Source of the DNA: Lottia gigantea
Taxonomy: Eukaryota; Mollusca; Gastropoda; Lottiidae
Direction: 5' to 3'
Length of the DNA: 64,000 nucleotides
Assembly: GCF_000327385.1 (NCBI RefSeq)
Contig: NW_008707279.1
Location: 459,806-523,805 of the forward strand
Shown: piece by piece, positions 39,793-51,046 of the stretch
How the letters are laid out: each line of letters starts with the position of its first letter
Position numbering within the stretch: the stretch's first letter is position 1
Notes under the pieces: generated by a model
The model's database searches: none
Seen by the model: only the letters and a program-made list of their open reading frames with translations
What the model was told of the DNA's origin: nothing
Position numbers and translations under genes: made by a program

Positions 39793-40431
39793 AAAAACCA
39801 ACTTTAAAATTGTATATAATAATAACTTCAAAGATAATATATCTGCAATAATCCCTTAAGACGCTCAAAGAACATTAATCTAAATTCTAAAATTCGATTT
39901 TAGAAGATGACTAAGATATTAAAAATATATTATTGATATATAATAAGGTGATTTTATCGTCTGATCTAAGAAAGATTACGTTAAAATGATTCAATATTCG
40001 ATAAGACGTTCAGATTTTCCAATAATTTTCTTATATTTGGAAGGAACTATGATAGCGTTGAGAGACTATATTATCAAATAATTGTTATACAATAAAGAAT
40101 TCCAATATTGTCAATTAGCTGAAAATGCCAACCATCACTCAATTTCATTCTGTGGTATAATTTGATGATGCCATTGTCCTCTTATATTTAAGGAATTGAT
40201 AAGCCTAATTCTGTATTTTAATTACAGGCATAATTCCATATTCCACAAAAAGTAACAGAACAAATTCTTTATATGTCTGTTTGCATGACATTATAAATTG
40301 CATTAGATATAAAATATTCAAGAATATAGCCTTTTGAAGACCTTTATTCAAAGGCAGTTTAAAAGAACATTCTCAATTGCATTTACCTAAATGGCCTGCA
40401 AATGATATCAAAAACACAATTCCTAAATCCT

Positions 40432-40716
40432 TTAAAGTGACAGGTGTGCCAATTTTTTTATACTTTAGTACTTTAGTGTTCACAGCTCACTGTGTGTCGA
40501 GAATTATCTGCGTTTGAATGTTAAAATGATGACCCGTTAATTTAAGATACTCTGTGATATATAGGAAAGACATATAGAAATAGTGAGTAAAATTCCTAGT
40601 TTAAAGTATTTTTAAAGGAATTATGCGATAATAATACATTTCTAGTACTTCTGAAGACTATTACATATATTTAATACTAAAATCAATCTTCCAAAATGCT
40701 GCATCTGTCAGTTTAA
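40432..40716 (+). mobile_element. MITE family B copy
   Basis: It begins TTAA-AGTGACAGGTGTGCCA and ends 'gctgcatctgtcag' plus TTTAA. It contains 'gttcacagctcactgtg', 'gaattatctgcgtttgaatg', 'agatactctgtgatatatag' and 'cttctgaagactatt'. A stretch after the left end is deleted. Confidence 0.8.
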
Positions 40717-42303
40717 GATCCAGTACCTACATGATGCCCAGTTGATCATATATCTAAAACTGCTTTTAAGGCGTCTTTAAAGATGACCTAAAAGATACCT
40801 TAGACCACTTGCATAATCTTAACGTAATTATTGGGAAATTTGATGTCATGAATACAAGCTGCAGTCTTTTTCCATGATAAATGATTATAGCCAGTGTCGA
40901 CAGAATAAAATTCTCTTTCTGCAGAACCTTAATGTTTGCTGCTGAATATTCTGCAGCATTTTCCAAAATTGTTATTCATTCTTAATGTGACTATCATTAG
41001 TTATTAGCTATCATGATAGCTATCAAATTCAAATATTCATCTTCGATTTTAATCAAAATTTCTAAATATTTCCGCCTTCTCGGCATAAACTGGCAGATTT
41101 ATTAATTCCTTGCAGGCTCTGTTAATTTGTCATCATACCTCATCTTCATGACTTGAATTCATCAAAAACTACTGGTTAAAAAACTAAGCGAGGCGCATTA
41201 AAAAGAGAGAATTGCAGATAAAAAGAAAATGAGTTTAAAGCCAAATACTTCGTAAAGATTGGAAGAGGCAGGGAACATCTTACTCAAGGAAACGATTGCA
41301 TTTCCCAAAATGAACAAGATCATACAAGAAAGCGTCTTGAATTAATGACTAGTCCCCAGGGAGAATACTCTCCAATCCTCTGCCTAATTGACGACATAGT
41401 TAACATCCCCTTTTCTCATCTGTCACAAAAAAAAGGTTTCTTCAGATCAGTAATTTGATTAGTTTGGAGTATCAGAATTCCAGTGACCAAGAGGTTCATT
41501 TGAGGGTCCTTAATCACATGATATCTAATTGTTCTGACACGGAGAATTACAGCAACCAATGAGAAACATGAGATTAATTTTCAGCTTTTTGCCTTGGAAC
41601 AATGATCATTCAAACACGTCTGCTCGTTTGAACACCACCAGAGGGCAGCAGAAAACAATTTAGCTGATTCCATACCACTTTCAATGACAATTGTAAACAT
41701 CCAATTTAATTTGTAGCACTTTGCTACACATATACAAACTTGTTGCCGACCAAAACTGACAATTTCTGAAGTATGTTAGGCAAGTTTCAAGTGATTTATA
41801 TTCAAACATTAATTTGCTTATTCCAATTCAATCAGAGGCTATGATTTAGGTAAATAAGAGAACAGAAGTTGAAGTTATATATGTCAGCAATAATAGACTG
41901 GTTTACGCCAAATCTTCTAATCCAATTTGTAAGAATGTAAGAGTATTTCCCAAGGCATTTTTCTTCATCATCTTGTCAATAGGTAAGCAGAAAATACGTT
42001 AATTTTCACCAGTTTAGGATTGAACTCAGTCTTTTTGACTTGCTTCCAATAATATTTTCATCATATTTTTACAAAGGCAACATATTTTATAGCGCTGATG
42101 TACAGTTTTACATCTACTTGCCTGAATTGTATTCGGCTGAAGTCATACAACACCAATCAGTTTGCAATTATGGAATTTGAAATTCTGGTATTTTGCAAGC
42201 TCTGGGTAATCCTTATTTAGGGTAGTACAAAGATTCTTTCAATAGGCATCACATCTATATGTTGTGGTACAGATATGATTATTCTTTCATGAACTCCATA
42301 ACC
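40717..42303. other. No gene seen
   Basis: Plain AT-rich DNA. A short 'ctatcattagttattagctatcatgata' type palindromic patch lies near 40991-41022. No exon is recognised. Confidence 0.5.
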
Positions 42304-42520
42304 CTGTTTACATTACAAAAATTATCCGTTCTGAGAACAGTTTGGAACGGATGAAAAATTCCTAGTGTAAACAGTCGAGCGTTCTGAGAACAGTTCCAAT
42401 TTGAGAGTGCCGAGGCAAGTTGGTCTTGGAACATTTCTTAGAGCGGAACAGTTAAAATTTGGTAGTGTTAACGGTCGAGCATTCCAAGAACAGTTCTTAC
42501 GCATACGTCTTGACCCCTTG
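42304..42520. mobile_element. Short repeat element rich in GTTCTGAGAAC palindromes
   Basis: It opens with 'gtttacattacaaaaattat' followed by 'ccgttctgagaacag'. It then has two direct copies, about 100 bp apart, of a 'tagtgt-aac-gtcgagc-ttc' block (about 42361 and 42461). The left start is inverted relative to the internal 'agtgtaaac'. A related copy lies at 13.0 kb, which identifies it as a dispersed element. It is non-coding; the open frame on the minus strand is incidental. Confidence 0.65.
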
Positions 42521-42569
42521 ACATGTTCTACGTTTTCCAACTAATTATTGTCATTCACCAACATAACAG

Positions 42570-42800
42570 AAGATTTGAAGGAAATGAAATGAAATGAAAT
42601 GAATGGAGTTTTACGTCCTACTTTTCTGCACCATGTGGGCTAATGAAGACGGGCAACGCCATGCAGGGTGCAATGAGGGAAATTTTACCAGGACAGTGGC
42701 ATTAGCCTGCTCTTTTTTGATTTCCAACTGTCGAGGGATCTTTAACGTGCACAGCCTGTAGCAGACGGGGCCTCGGTTTATTGTCCCATCCGAACGACTA
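42570..42800 (-). mobile_element. Non-LTR retrotransposon 3' end (LINE or derived SINE)
   Basis: Read on the minus strand it runs from 'cgttcggatgggacaataa' and 'accgaggccccgtc', through 'acgttaaagatccctcgac', 'aaaatttccctcattgcac' and 'cccgtcttcattagcccac', to 'acgtaaaactccattcattt' and a (CATTT)n tail. A short-repeat tail after a conserved 3' segment is typical of CR1/L2-like LINEs and SINEs that borrow their tails, and I recall similar 3' segments in marine invertebrates. This is the best-preserved copy in the window and serves as the family reference. There is no reverse transcriptase ORF, so it is 5'-truncated or a SINE. Confidence 0.75.
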
Positions 42801-45800
42801 GACGCTTATTAATTTGGACAAACACAAAAAAATTGGTAAAAAACTGTTCCATCCTTCCCACAGTCATCATAAAATAAAGAAAAACCATGAAGAATTGGGC
42901 ACCTACATAACATTTATTTCGAATCCTTACATTGCCCACCATTTTAATTTAAAGTGAAACCTGATAAAAAGACATTTATTTTCAGTCCAATCTTTCAGTC
43001 AGTCTATCTATAAACTCTTCTAAATAAGGAATAAAAAAAAACTTTAATAACAGAAAATTGTCTGCGAACAAGGAGAAATCAAGAAAACACCAAGGTAATT
43101 TGTGTAAAATCCATTAGTTCTGGGCTGAGAAAGCTGAACTAATTACCTTGATTACAACAAATACATTCCTCTGCTCCAGTTGTACTTGTTTTATAATATT
43201 GTTTTCGTCCATTAAAAGTAAGAAAATTTGTGTACCATACTGGTAACATGCTGTTTTTCGTTCTATGAATTGTCTAGGTTCTTAGTTGTAATGATGTCAA
43301 TATCAGAAATAATATATCTATGTTTCGACTTACATTGTAAGCAGACTATTCCACGAACTTAAAGGGACATTCTGCTTTTTTTGTAGGTCGAAAATTGTTT
43401 TTGCTCAAATTTGTGAATACTACACACTAAAATCTGAGGAAATTTTTCTAACGCCAAAACTATTCCAAAAATTTTCGTAAGTTTTTCATAACCACTTTTC
43501 AAGAACCAAAAGTTAAGAATTGTCATTCAACTTTCCTTTCAAATCACCAAAGGTAAACCTTTGGAAATACATAGATTGATTGGAAGAATATTTCCCGCCA
43601 TTTTTGATAAACAAAAGCAGACAACCATCCATGTTAGTCCCTCGATGATTAAAACCTCATTAAAGACTATCTATATTACTGACTGGCCTCGTCCATTGAT
43701 CTTTTCCATCTTATATAGATATCAAATATTACTTGCTGTATTTACTTTGGATATGAACTTTCTTTGGAGATGGAGATCTCGCCTTTTTCTAATTCAGAAA
43801 TCAAATAAAACTTGGCACGACAAGAATTAATAGTATATGAAATCAGAATTGGACTACAGACATCAAAAATGTCTTCCAACACGACTGTGTATCAACACAG
43901 ACTAAATTGTCTTATTTGTTTGTCAAACTCTTCTAGACACCATCTTGTGAAAGATCATATTCAATGTTGTTATGATTTATCTTTCTAATGGTATCATTTA
44001 AGTATTAATCTCTTTTGAATACAAATATGACAGACAGATCTTAAGATAGGGTCATGATTTAACTTATGGAATTTAACAGAATATCTGACAGAAGTGAATT
44101 GGAAAAGCGATAAATGTTACTAAATTATGGCTGCCACTGAAACCAAACATTTATACAAATATCAGCCTACTATATAAAATATTGGATTTCTCCTTTTGTA
44201 ATGTTAATAGCTGCAAATCTCCTAGATAATAATGACCATTTGGACGGACATTTTCTTAATTGTGGTTTTGCTTTTGAAATTTTAAGTTTTACTTTTGAAA
44301 TAAAGTTTTACTTTTGAAATACCGTTATATTTGAATTATAAGTTTTAATGTTAGAGTGCATGTTTAATTTTGAAGTACATATTTCAGCTTAATTTCAGAT
44401 TTAAATCATGCATTTGGCTGTTCAAGTTTGTGTTCTACTCTTGGACAATAGATTGCACTTAGAAGTACAAATTTCAGTTAAATTCCAGATTTGAGGCACA
44501 TATTTCTTTCTCTAAGGCTCAAAAAACTCGGCCAAGAGAAAAATGAATCAGAGTCAACCGACTAACAGAATTTTCCAGTATATTTAATATTACGCGAAGG
44601 AATGCCAACTAAAAAAGACCCCGAGCTCAACTCTAGATATGATTCAGTGAAGGAATGTGAAGTGAAAAAAGCTCCCAGCTCCCATCTGGATATTGAGGTT
44701 AAACTATCGCCCATCAAAGGTTGTCTTCCCTCAAGCCTGTTCCCTGACCTTAAAATTGGGTAATAAAGACCAATGAAAATTAATGGTAATGATGATGAAA
44801 TCATTTCAATGAAGATTAATGCATCATTAATTAGACAATTTCAACTTTTCCCAGCCTTTGAACTCTGATTGCTTGATGTGCGACTAAGAGCCATATTTTC
44901 TCTTTCAATTACTGGTGATTGATGGGTGTCAATAAAAATCATATTAGGACCACTAATGACTTGTTACGCCTCCAGTCTACTTGTTTGGAAAAAATATAAT
45001 CTCAGACCAATTCTTAACATTTGCATAATAAAGTACATGTCCAATGAATATCCCATCATGAATCAAATATTGGCGGCATTTCTGTGACCTATTTTTTTTT
45101 CAGCAGAAGTTTAAAAAAAAATTGGATGTTGTTACGTTTTAATGGTGCTGCTGCATAAAGCATATGCAATGTGGATTTTTAATTACTTGATAAAAAGAAA
45201 TTGTTTCATATACAAACACTAGATTTGTATTTCAGTGCCTTAAATGGGTGGATATCACAAATATCTACAATTAATTACATCAATGTTTATTCATAATTCA
45301 CAATTCATTCATTAACCCCTTCCCCCACCACTCCCTTTTTGGAGCAACCAATGTCATACATAGCCTTCATAGATTAAAAATTGACGATGATTTCAGAAGA
45401 AGGAAATTACTTTAGAATCTAAAGCATTTATTTTTGAATTTGTCATTGTTAAAGACCATACAAAATATTTTTAATAATGAAATTGTTAATAATTAAAAAT
45501 GCAATATTGCCCTGCCCTATAAAAGTACCTTAAGGTAGCATTAATGCAAATCATCTTCTATTATGACCTATTTCAGGTTTTTATTTATGTTTGGCATGAC
45601 TAATAGAGCACTTAATGATCATTGAATGCTTGGATGCTTTTCTTAATCTCTTTCTAACTAAAAAACATAGAGCTACATGATAGATTTTAATCCCAAGCAT
45701 TCATCATTTATTGTGAGAAATTAGAAATGAATTTGATATCTGTTATTCTCGTTTCTGCTGTCGTTATTTTTACTAAAGAGAATCATCATGTAACAAATGT

Positions 45801-45959
45801 GTTTGGTTATTTTCCCCGATGGAAGAAAACCATTAAACGAGATTTACACGTCTGATAGTTCCAAATGTATGATTCACAAAAGACGTATATTTGTAAAAAA
45901 GAAATCACTTTTTTTCATTATGATTAATTGATTGACAAGTGTTGGTCTTATTTTTTTAT
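42801..45959. other. No supported gene
   Basis: 'TTAAAGGGACATTCTG' at 43359 looks like the end of a TTAA-type MITE, but I found no matching inverted end. The 89-codon frame at 43561-43830 and the others are not recognised. Confidence 0.5.
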
Positions 45960-46262
45960 AATAATATGAAGGTTAGATCTGTTATCTTCTGACTATAATC
46001 ATGAAGTTCACAACTATAAAATTGATGAGTAAGAAACTTAAGCAAATTTGAAGATGTACAATGACATGCAGTGTGCAATGAGGGAAATGTTGGTTTGAAT
46101 TTTTAATATGAAGGTCAGATCTGTTATTTTCTGACCATAATCGTGAAGTTCACAATTATAAGATAGTGGATCACAACTATAAGATAGTGGACCACAACTA
46201 TAAGATAGTGGATCACAACTATAAGATAGTGGATCACAACTATAAGATAGTGGATCACAGCC
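45960..46262. repeat. Local duplication followed by a 21-bp minisatellite
   Basis: 'atgaaggttagatctgttat' and 'gaccataatcgtgaagttca'-type words occur at about 45966 and 46109 (spacing 143 bp). The second copy runs into about six units of 'ataagatagtggatcacaac' plus T (46158-46262). The minisatellite probably grew from the 'cacaactataa' end of the duplicated segment. Confidence 0.85.
46055..46095 (-). mobile_element. Core fragment of the non-LTR 3' family
   Basis: 'gacatgcagtgtgcaatgag' followed by 'ggaaatgtt' is almost identical to the core of the reference copy, but the surrounding sequence is not. It sits between two copies of a local duplication (45964 and 46107). Confidence 0.45.
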
Positions 46263-46545
46263 ATATATGCCCACCACAGCATGCGGATGGTGAAAACGAA
46301 ACATCCATTTTAAGTTTTATCAAAATCGGTTGGAAACTAAGAAAGTAATAGCATATTCAAGATTTTGAGGCAAGGGCAATAACTCTGCTTCTAACACTCG
46401 AAAATAGCTAAATTTCAAACTCGATCATCGTTTTATGAATATAGATACACATACCGAATTTCATTTGATTCCATCGAAAAATCTACAGGGGTGCCGGCAA
46501 TATATGTCCACATAGAGAGATGTGGGTGTATAAAAATTGATGAGT
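46260..46545 (+). repeat. Mollusc-type interspersed repeat fragment
   Basis: It holds 'ttttatcaaaatcggttgga', 'aggcaagggcaataactctg', 'atttcatttgattccatcg' and 'ctacaggggtgcc'. The 'caagggcaataactc' wording is one I associate with interspersed repeats in bivalve genomes, from memory and unverified. Its right side ends in 'aaattgatgagtaagaaact', which also occurs at 46020, so the element and the local duplication share an edge. Confidence 0.45.
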
Positions 46546-46889
46546 AAGAAACTTATATGCAGTTTTGTGGTTTTGGAAACCTTAATTACTAATGTATAAC
46601 ATAACATTATTAGTTCTGAAATATTCAAAGAAGGAAAATGTGGATGGTGACTGATATGATGATTTTATCATTGCAAATGTAATTGAGTTTTGTTTCTTGT
46701 TACTTTTTTTTTTGCATTTGGTGTGTCTATGAGGTAAATGTTTTTAAACATTTTTGGTTTAAGGCCTGTTCCAAGTTCCTTGGTTTATTGTCAGCTTCCA
46801 AATGAAATTATTAATTCGTTAACTTTTGCTTACTTTGATTGCTGTAATCAAATCTAAATCATCAGTCATTGTTAAACCTACTATTCGTG

Positions 46890-48024
46890 AGTTGTTTTCG
46901 TGATCAGTTTACCAGGTGATTAGTTTTCAAACACAACTCACTATCAATTTTGACATACTACATACTGGGTTATGATTAGTAATCAGTCTATAGCACTCAT
47001 AGTTTTCAAACACAACTCACTTTCAATTTGAGTATTGTGATCAGTTCACATGGCGATTACTGTTTTAAACATAACTCGCAACTATTATTGTCCCTTATTT
47101 TGTGGATGATTATTTAATTAGTGATCAGTCTATAAAAATTGACCACTCACTATCAATTAAGAGTTGATTAGTGATCAAACTTTGGCCATTGACAACATTT
47201 CAAATATCACTCACTATCAATTTAGTAATCAGTTTTACAAGTGATAGGTACTGATCAATGATCAAGCCTGGATCATTGATAACTTTTCAAATACAACTCA
47301 CTATCAATTTAGTAATCAGTTTTACAAGTGAACACAATTTAAATACAATTCAGTTGATCAGTGATCAAGCCTGGGCCATTGATAACATTTTAAACACAAC
47401 TCACTATCAATCTAGTGATCAGCTCTCCATGTGATTGGTACTGATCAGTAATCAAGCCTGGGCCATTGATAACATTTTAAACACAACTCACTATCAATCT
47501 AGTGATCAGCTCTCCATGTGATTGGTACTGATCAGTAATCAAGCCTGGGCCATTGATAACATTTTAAACACAACTCACTATCAATCTAGTGATCAGCTCT
47601 CCATGTGATAGGTACTGATCAGTAATCAATCCTGGGCCATTGATAACATTTTAAACACAACTCACTATCAATCTAGTGATCAGCTCTCCATGTGATAGGT
47701 ACTGATCAGTAATCAATCCTGGGCCATTGATAACATTTTAAACACAACTCACTATCAATCTAGTGATCAGCTCTCCATGTGATAGATACTGATCAGTAAT
47801 CAAGCCTAGGCCATTGATAACATTTTAAACACAACTCACTATCAATCTAGTGATCAGCTCTCCATGTGATAGATACTGATCAGTAATCAAGCCTAGGCCA
47901 TTGATAACATTTTAAACACAACTCACTATCAATCTAGTGATCAGCTCTCCATGTGATAGATACTGATCAGTAATCAAGCCTAGGCCATTGATAACATTTT
48001 AAACACAACTCACTATCAATCTAG
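46890..48024. repeat. 87-bp minisatellite upstream of akirin
   Basis: Seven nearly identical 87-bp units ('agctctccatgtgat' at 47421, then every 87 bp to 47943) follow a degenerate older zone that begins near 46890. Each young unit contains 'tagtgatcagct', the perfect palindrome TACTGATCAGTA, 'gggccattgataac' and 'acaactcactatcaatct'. Differences between units are single bases, and several are shared by neighbours, as expected from unequal exchange. The array ends about 385 bp before the akirin ATG. Confidence 0.93.
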
Positions 48025-48408
48025 TTGAGAGTTTTACAAGTGAACAGAGTTTAATTGGAGTTGTTTTTGTGATCAGTGCTGAAACAAAACTTAAATTAAA
48101 TTGATTACTAATCAACTTTTTAAACTCCACTCACTATCAATTTGGATACTGAGTTGTTTTAGAGATGAACACTTTTTAGATCTACAAAAACTGGCTTCAT
48201 TTGTGAGACTGGGGACTTACACAGAACACAGCAGATTTGAAGCAATTTCATATCTTCTTTTAATAGTGAATAGTGGATTTTTACTACAGAAAGACTTTGG
48301 TTTTGGTTACTGGAAGCAATTTTGGTTAGAGTGGATATACTTTTTGACAACTGAAGCCAGATTTGACGAAATAAAATTGACGAATTTCTCGTGAAATATA
48401 TATTCAAA
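48025..48408 (+). promoter_or_regulatory. Akirin 5' flank (presumed promoter and 5' UTR)
   Basis: This is the space between the last well-preserved 87-bp repeat unit and the akirin start codon. The first part (to about 48155) still carries decayed repeat words such as 'aactccactcactatcaatt'. The remainder is non-repetitive. I see no convincing TATA box, and the transcription start cannot be placed. A 97-codon open frame crosses it on the + strand, but it resembles nothing and is probably UTR. Confidence 0.4.
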
Positions 48409-48945
48409 ATGGCTTGTGGAGCAACCCTTAAACGTACCAGTGAATTTGATTCTTTACACAGCCCAGGTCAAGGATCACCTAAAAGAAGAAGGTATGTCAT
48501 GCCAATACAGTCCACAACATCACCGGCCAAGCAAGCCATTACAAAATCACTTTTTGCTGATGCTTTACCCAAACTGACAACAGAACAAATTGCTACAAGA
48601 ATAACTCAGGAGCTGAAACGAATGCAGCACAGACGTCAAATTCATTATCACGACGCCAACGAAAGTTCATCATCTCCTCAACCATCTTTAGACCAATCAA
48701 CTAATCTTAATTTTGATCCAACTCAAATCTCCAGTCCTACCAAGAAAGATGTCGCTATATTTACCTTTCGTCAAGTCAGCATGATCTGTGACAGAATGAT
48801 CAAAGATAGAGAAGAACAGATACAAGTCCAATATGACAATATTTTAACCTCCAAGCTAGCTGAACAGTATGAATCTTTCCTGAAATTTAACCATGATCAG
48901 CTACAAAAGAGGTATGGTGATGCCCCAATGAGTTATGTGTCCTAA
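48409..48945 (+). CDS. akirin: Akirin, complete, single uninterrupted coding exon
   Basis: The product is 178 residues. Akirins are small nuclear proteins that bridge NF-kappaB-type factors and chromatin remodelers; vertebrate AKIRIN2 also brings proteasomes into the nucleus. The family hallmarks visible here are the N-terminus MACGATLKRT, a basic nuclear localisation signal PKRRR at residues 24-28, a helix starting LTTEQI at 56-61 and continuing to about 77, a Ser/Pro-rich linker (about 85-112), a long C-terminal helix or coiled coil (about 117-166, containing FTFRQVSMICDRM and KLAEQYESFLKF), and the C-terminal SYVS that in vertebrates contacts the proteasome. I chose the second ATG because MACGATLKR is the universal family start and its context is AAAATGG; the upstream in-frame ATG at 48391 adds six unconserved residues. 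Length is near the usual 180-200. Vertebrate akirins are split by introns, but this coding part is not. It could be the main gene after intron loss or an intact retrocopy; no poly(A) tail or target duplication is visible. Confidence 0.96.
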   Translation: MACGATLKRTSEFDSLHSPGQGSPKRRRYVMPIQSTTSPAKQAITKSLFADALPKLTTEQIATRITQELKRMQHRRQIHYHDANESSSSPQPSLDQSTNLNFDPTQISSPTKKDVAIFTFRQVSMICDRMIKDREEQIQVQYDNILTSKLAEQYESFLKFNHDQLQKRYGDAPMSYVS

Positions 48946-49012
48946 TCAACGAAAAAATTGGAGAATTTGTGTACATATATAACTTAAAATAGTGAAAATT
49001 GAAAAAAGCCAC

Positions 49013-49356
49013 TTAAAAGGATACTACCTCTTAGAATGGACAAAATTTGAAGTCTCGAACTTGGTCAACAAGTGTATATATTCATCAATTGGACTTAACA
49101 GATGCCATGACTAAAGAATAGAATCTCTATATAAGACGATATATCCATTAAACTAAATAATTATTGAAAAAAGCTTCTAAGCATGTTTCAAAATTACTTA
49201 GGGTAATGAATTATTACTTAGTTTTATGAATAAATTGTATTATATAGAGATTCTTTTGTCTAGTTATGACACCAGGTAAGTCCATTGATGAACAAAGACT
49301 CATTTTAACCAAGTTTCAAAATTTTTTGGTCATTCTAAGAGGTAATATACCTTTAA
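49013..49356 (+). mobile_element. TTAA-flanked foldback MITE, family A, in the akirin 3' region
   Basis: The ends are inverted copies of a motif close to AGGTATACTACCTCTTAG, each next to TTAA (49013-49016 and 49353-49356), which fits a 4-bp TTAA target duplication. Inverted similarity runs far inward: the left arm words 'gactaaagaatagaatctct' and 'cttaacagatg' return as reverse complement in the right arm around 49235-49285. The element could therefore fold into a long imperfect hairpin. Two other copies lie at 28.2 and 62.2 kb. There is no coding capacity. TTAA targets are typical of piggyBac-mobilised elements, but the superfamily is an inference. Confidence 0.85.
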
Positions 49357-49427
49357 ATCAAAATATGAAAAGTTAATGAAATATTCAAGATTACTTGAAT
49401 TATGTATGAATGTATAAGATTTTTTAT

Positions 49428-49453
49428 AATAAAGATGCTTTCAATGAAATAAA
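49428..49453 (+). promoter_or_regulatory. Pair of AATAAA polyadenylation signals downstream of akirin
   Basis: Two canonical AATAAA hexamers lie at 49428-49433 and 49448-49453. They are the first I see after the akirin stop at 48945 apart from imperfect variants. If used, they give a 3' UTR of roughly 500 nt that contains the foldback element at 49013-49356. Use is inferred; no transcript data are available. Confidence 0.6.
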
Positions 49454-50090
49454 TTATTTTATCAAAACGGTTCATGTTTTTAATGTTAAGAATACATTGA
49501 TATTACGATGTAGCCATTTTCTTTATATTCTCTCTCATTCAGAAAAACCTGAAAAAGAGTCGCCTATCAAGAATACACAGGAAAATTGAGACGTTTTCTG
49601 GGCACTTTAGAAAATTAAGAGTTTGCAGCAAAATGATTTAAAGTACATCTTCACATGTTTTTCATCAACGATTTCAACAGGGATTTGCGGTAAAAAGCAA
49701 TCTTGGAAATCTATTTGTAACTTATGTCCACAACTTCGTGTTCACCAACTGCCAAATTAATACCATCCTTTTCTCCTTCCCATATTTATCAAACTTTTCT
49801 ACCAGAATTAAAATGGCGTCTGAGATAAGGAAGCAAACATTTAAAACAGATGTTTACCGAAAGTTTCAAATTGTCTCAAGATTGAAATGAACCCTGATAA
49901 CAAATCTACTTCTTTAATTTGAATGCTTGAATAAAGTGATAAACTGAACTGATGATATTCATAGAAGCATCATTTCTGTGCTGGTATTTGTATAATCCAT
50001 TTCTTTTTTTTAATCAATTTCAATATCTAGATCTTAAAAGTGTTTTAACATCTCAAAATTTATTTCATAATAATTTGAGAATTCAGAAAA

Positions 50091-50380
50091 TTACAAAAAT
50101 GTTTCAAAATTCAGATTATCAAAATGATATTTTAAAATTCAGATTATCAAAATAATATTTCAAAATCCAGATTATCAAAATAATATTTCAAAATCCAGAT
50201 TATCAAAATGATATTTTAAAATCCAGATTATCAAAATGATATTTCAAAATTCAGATTATCAAAATAATATTTTAAAATCCAGATTATCCAAATGATATTT
50301 TAAAATCCAGATTATCAAAATGATATTTCAAAATTCAGATTATCAAAATAATATTTCAAAATCCAGATCATCAAAAATAA
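50091..50380. repeat. Minisatellite, 28-bp unit
   Basis: About ten units of 'aaaatgatatttcaaaatt' plus 'cagattatc' occur with alternating t/c variants. Decayed units continue to about 50475. The open frame at its left edge is incidental. Confidence 0.9.
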
Positions 50381-51046
50381 AATACTGAAATTCAGATCAT
50401 GGCTTATATCCAAATTCAACTGATCAATAAAATATTTAAAATTCAGATGACAAATTCAAAAATTCAGATTATCATGGCATTAATCTCAACATCATAAAAT
50501 TCACATCATATAAGTGATGAAAAGGAGTGAATAATACCAAAAACAAAAGTATTGCTTGTAAGAAATGTGATCATTATTTCTACAGCAGAAATTTAGCTCA
50601 ATTGACTAATATTTTAGTACCAGAAATACGAGAGCAGAAATCAACATGTTAGTCAAGTTAACTCGATGACCAATAGTAGTTAGTATTACCAATCAGTGGA
50701 ACTCAGTAAATTAGAGTACTATCAAAATATTGACATAGTATTTTGTTATCATTACTTTAACTTAATTAAATGCAACAAGAGAAATTACCTTGTTAAGATG
50801 ATCTTAGAGAAATTTTATTAAGTCAATGTAATTACACTAAATAAATGGAGGAATGCAACTTTTTATTAGTACTGAAAATCTTCTTTGAGTAATTTTTGCC
50901 TATAAGAAAAATCATATCAATCCATGCTCAATGGTAAAAGTTTCGTTGTTCGTTGTTTTCTGGTATATGATTAAGTGCTGAGATTTTGATGCTGCAGCCA
51001 GATGGCTTTCTATTTTGTTTTAAGGTCTGCTATTGTTTAAAAGAAC

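Noticed and set aside
43359-43560. MITE beginning TTAAAGGGACATTCTG
   Set aside because: I found no matching inverted end downstream, so the element is not called.
47388-48024. Direct repeats with regular spacing, as in a CRISPR array
   Set aside because: The whole 87-bp unit is repeated with no unique spacers, and the DNA is eukaryotic. It is a minisatellite.
48391-48408. Upstream in-frame ATG adding six residues to akirin
   Set aside because: All akirins that I know start MACGATLKR, and the downstream ATG has the better context.
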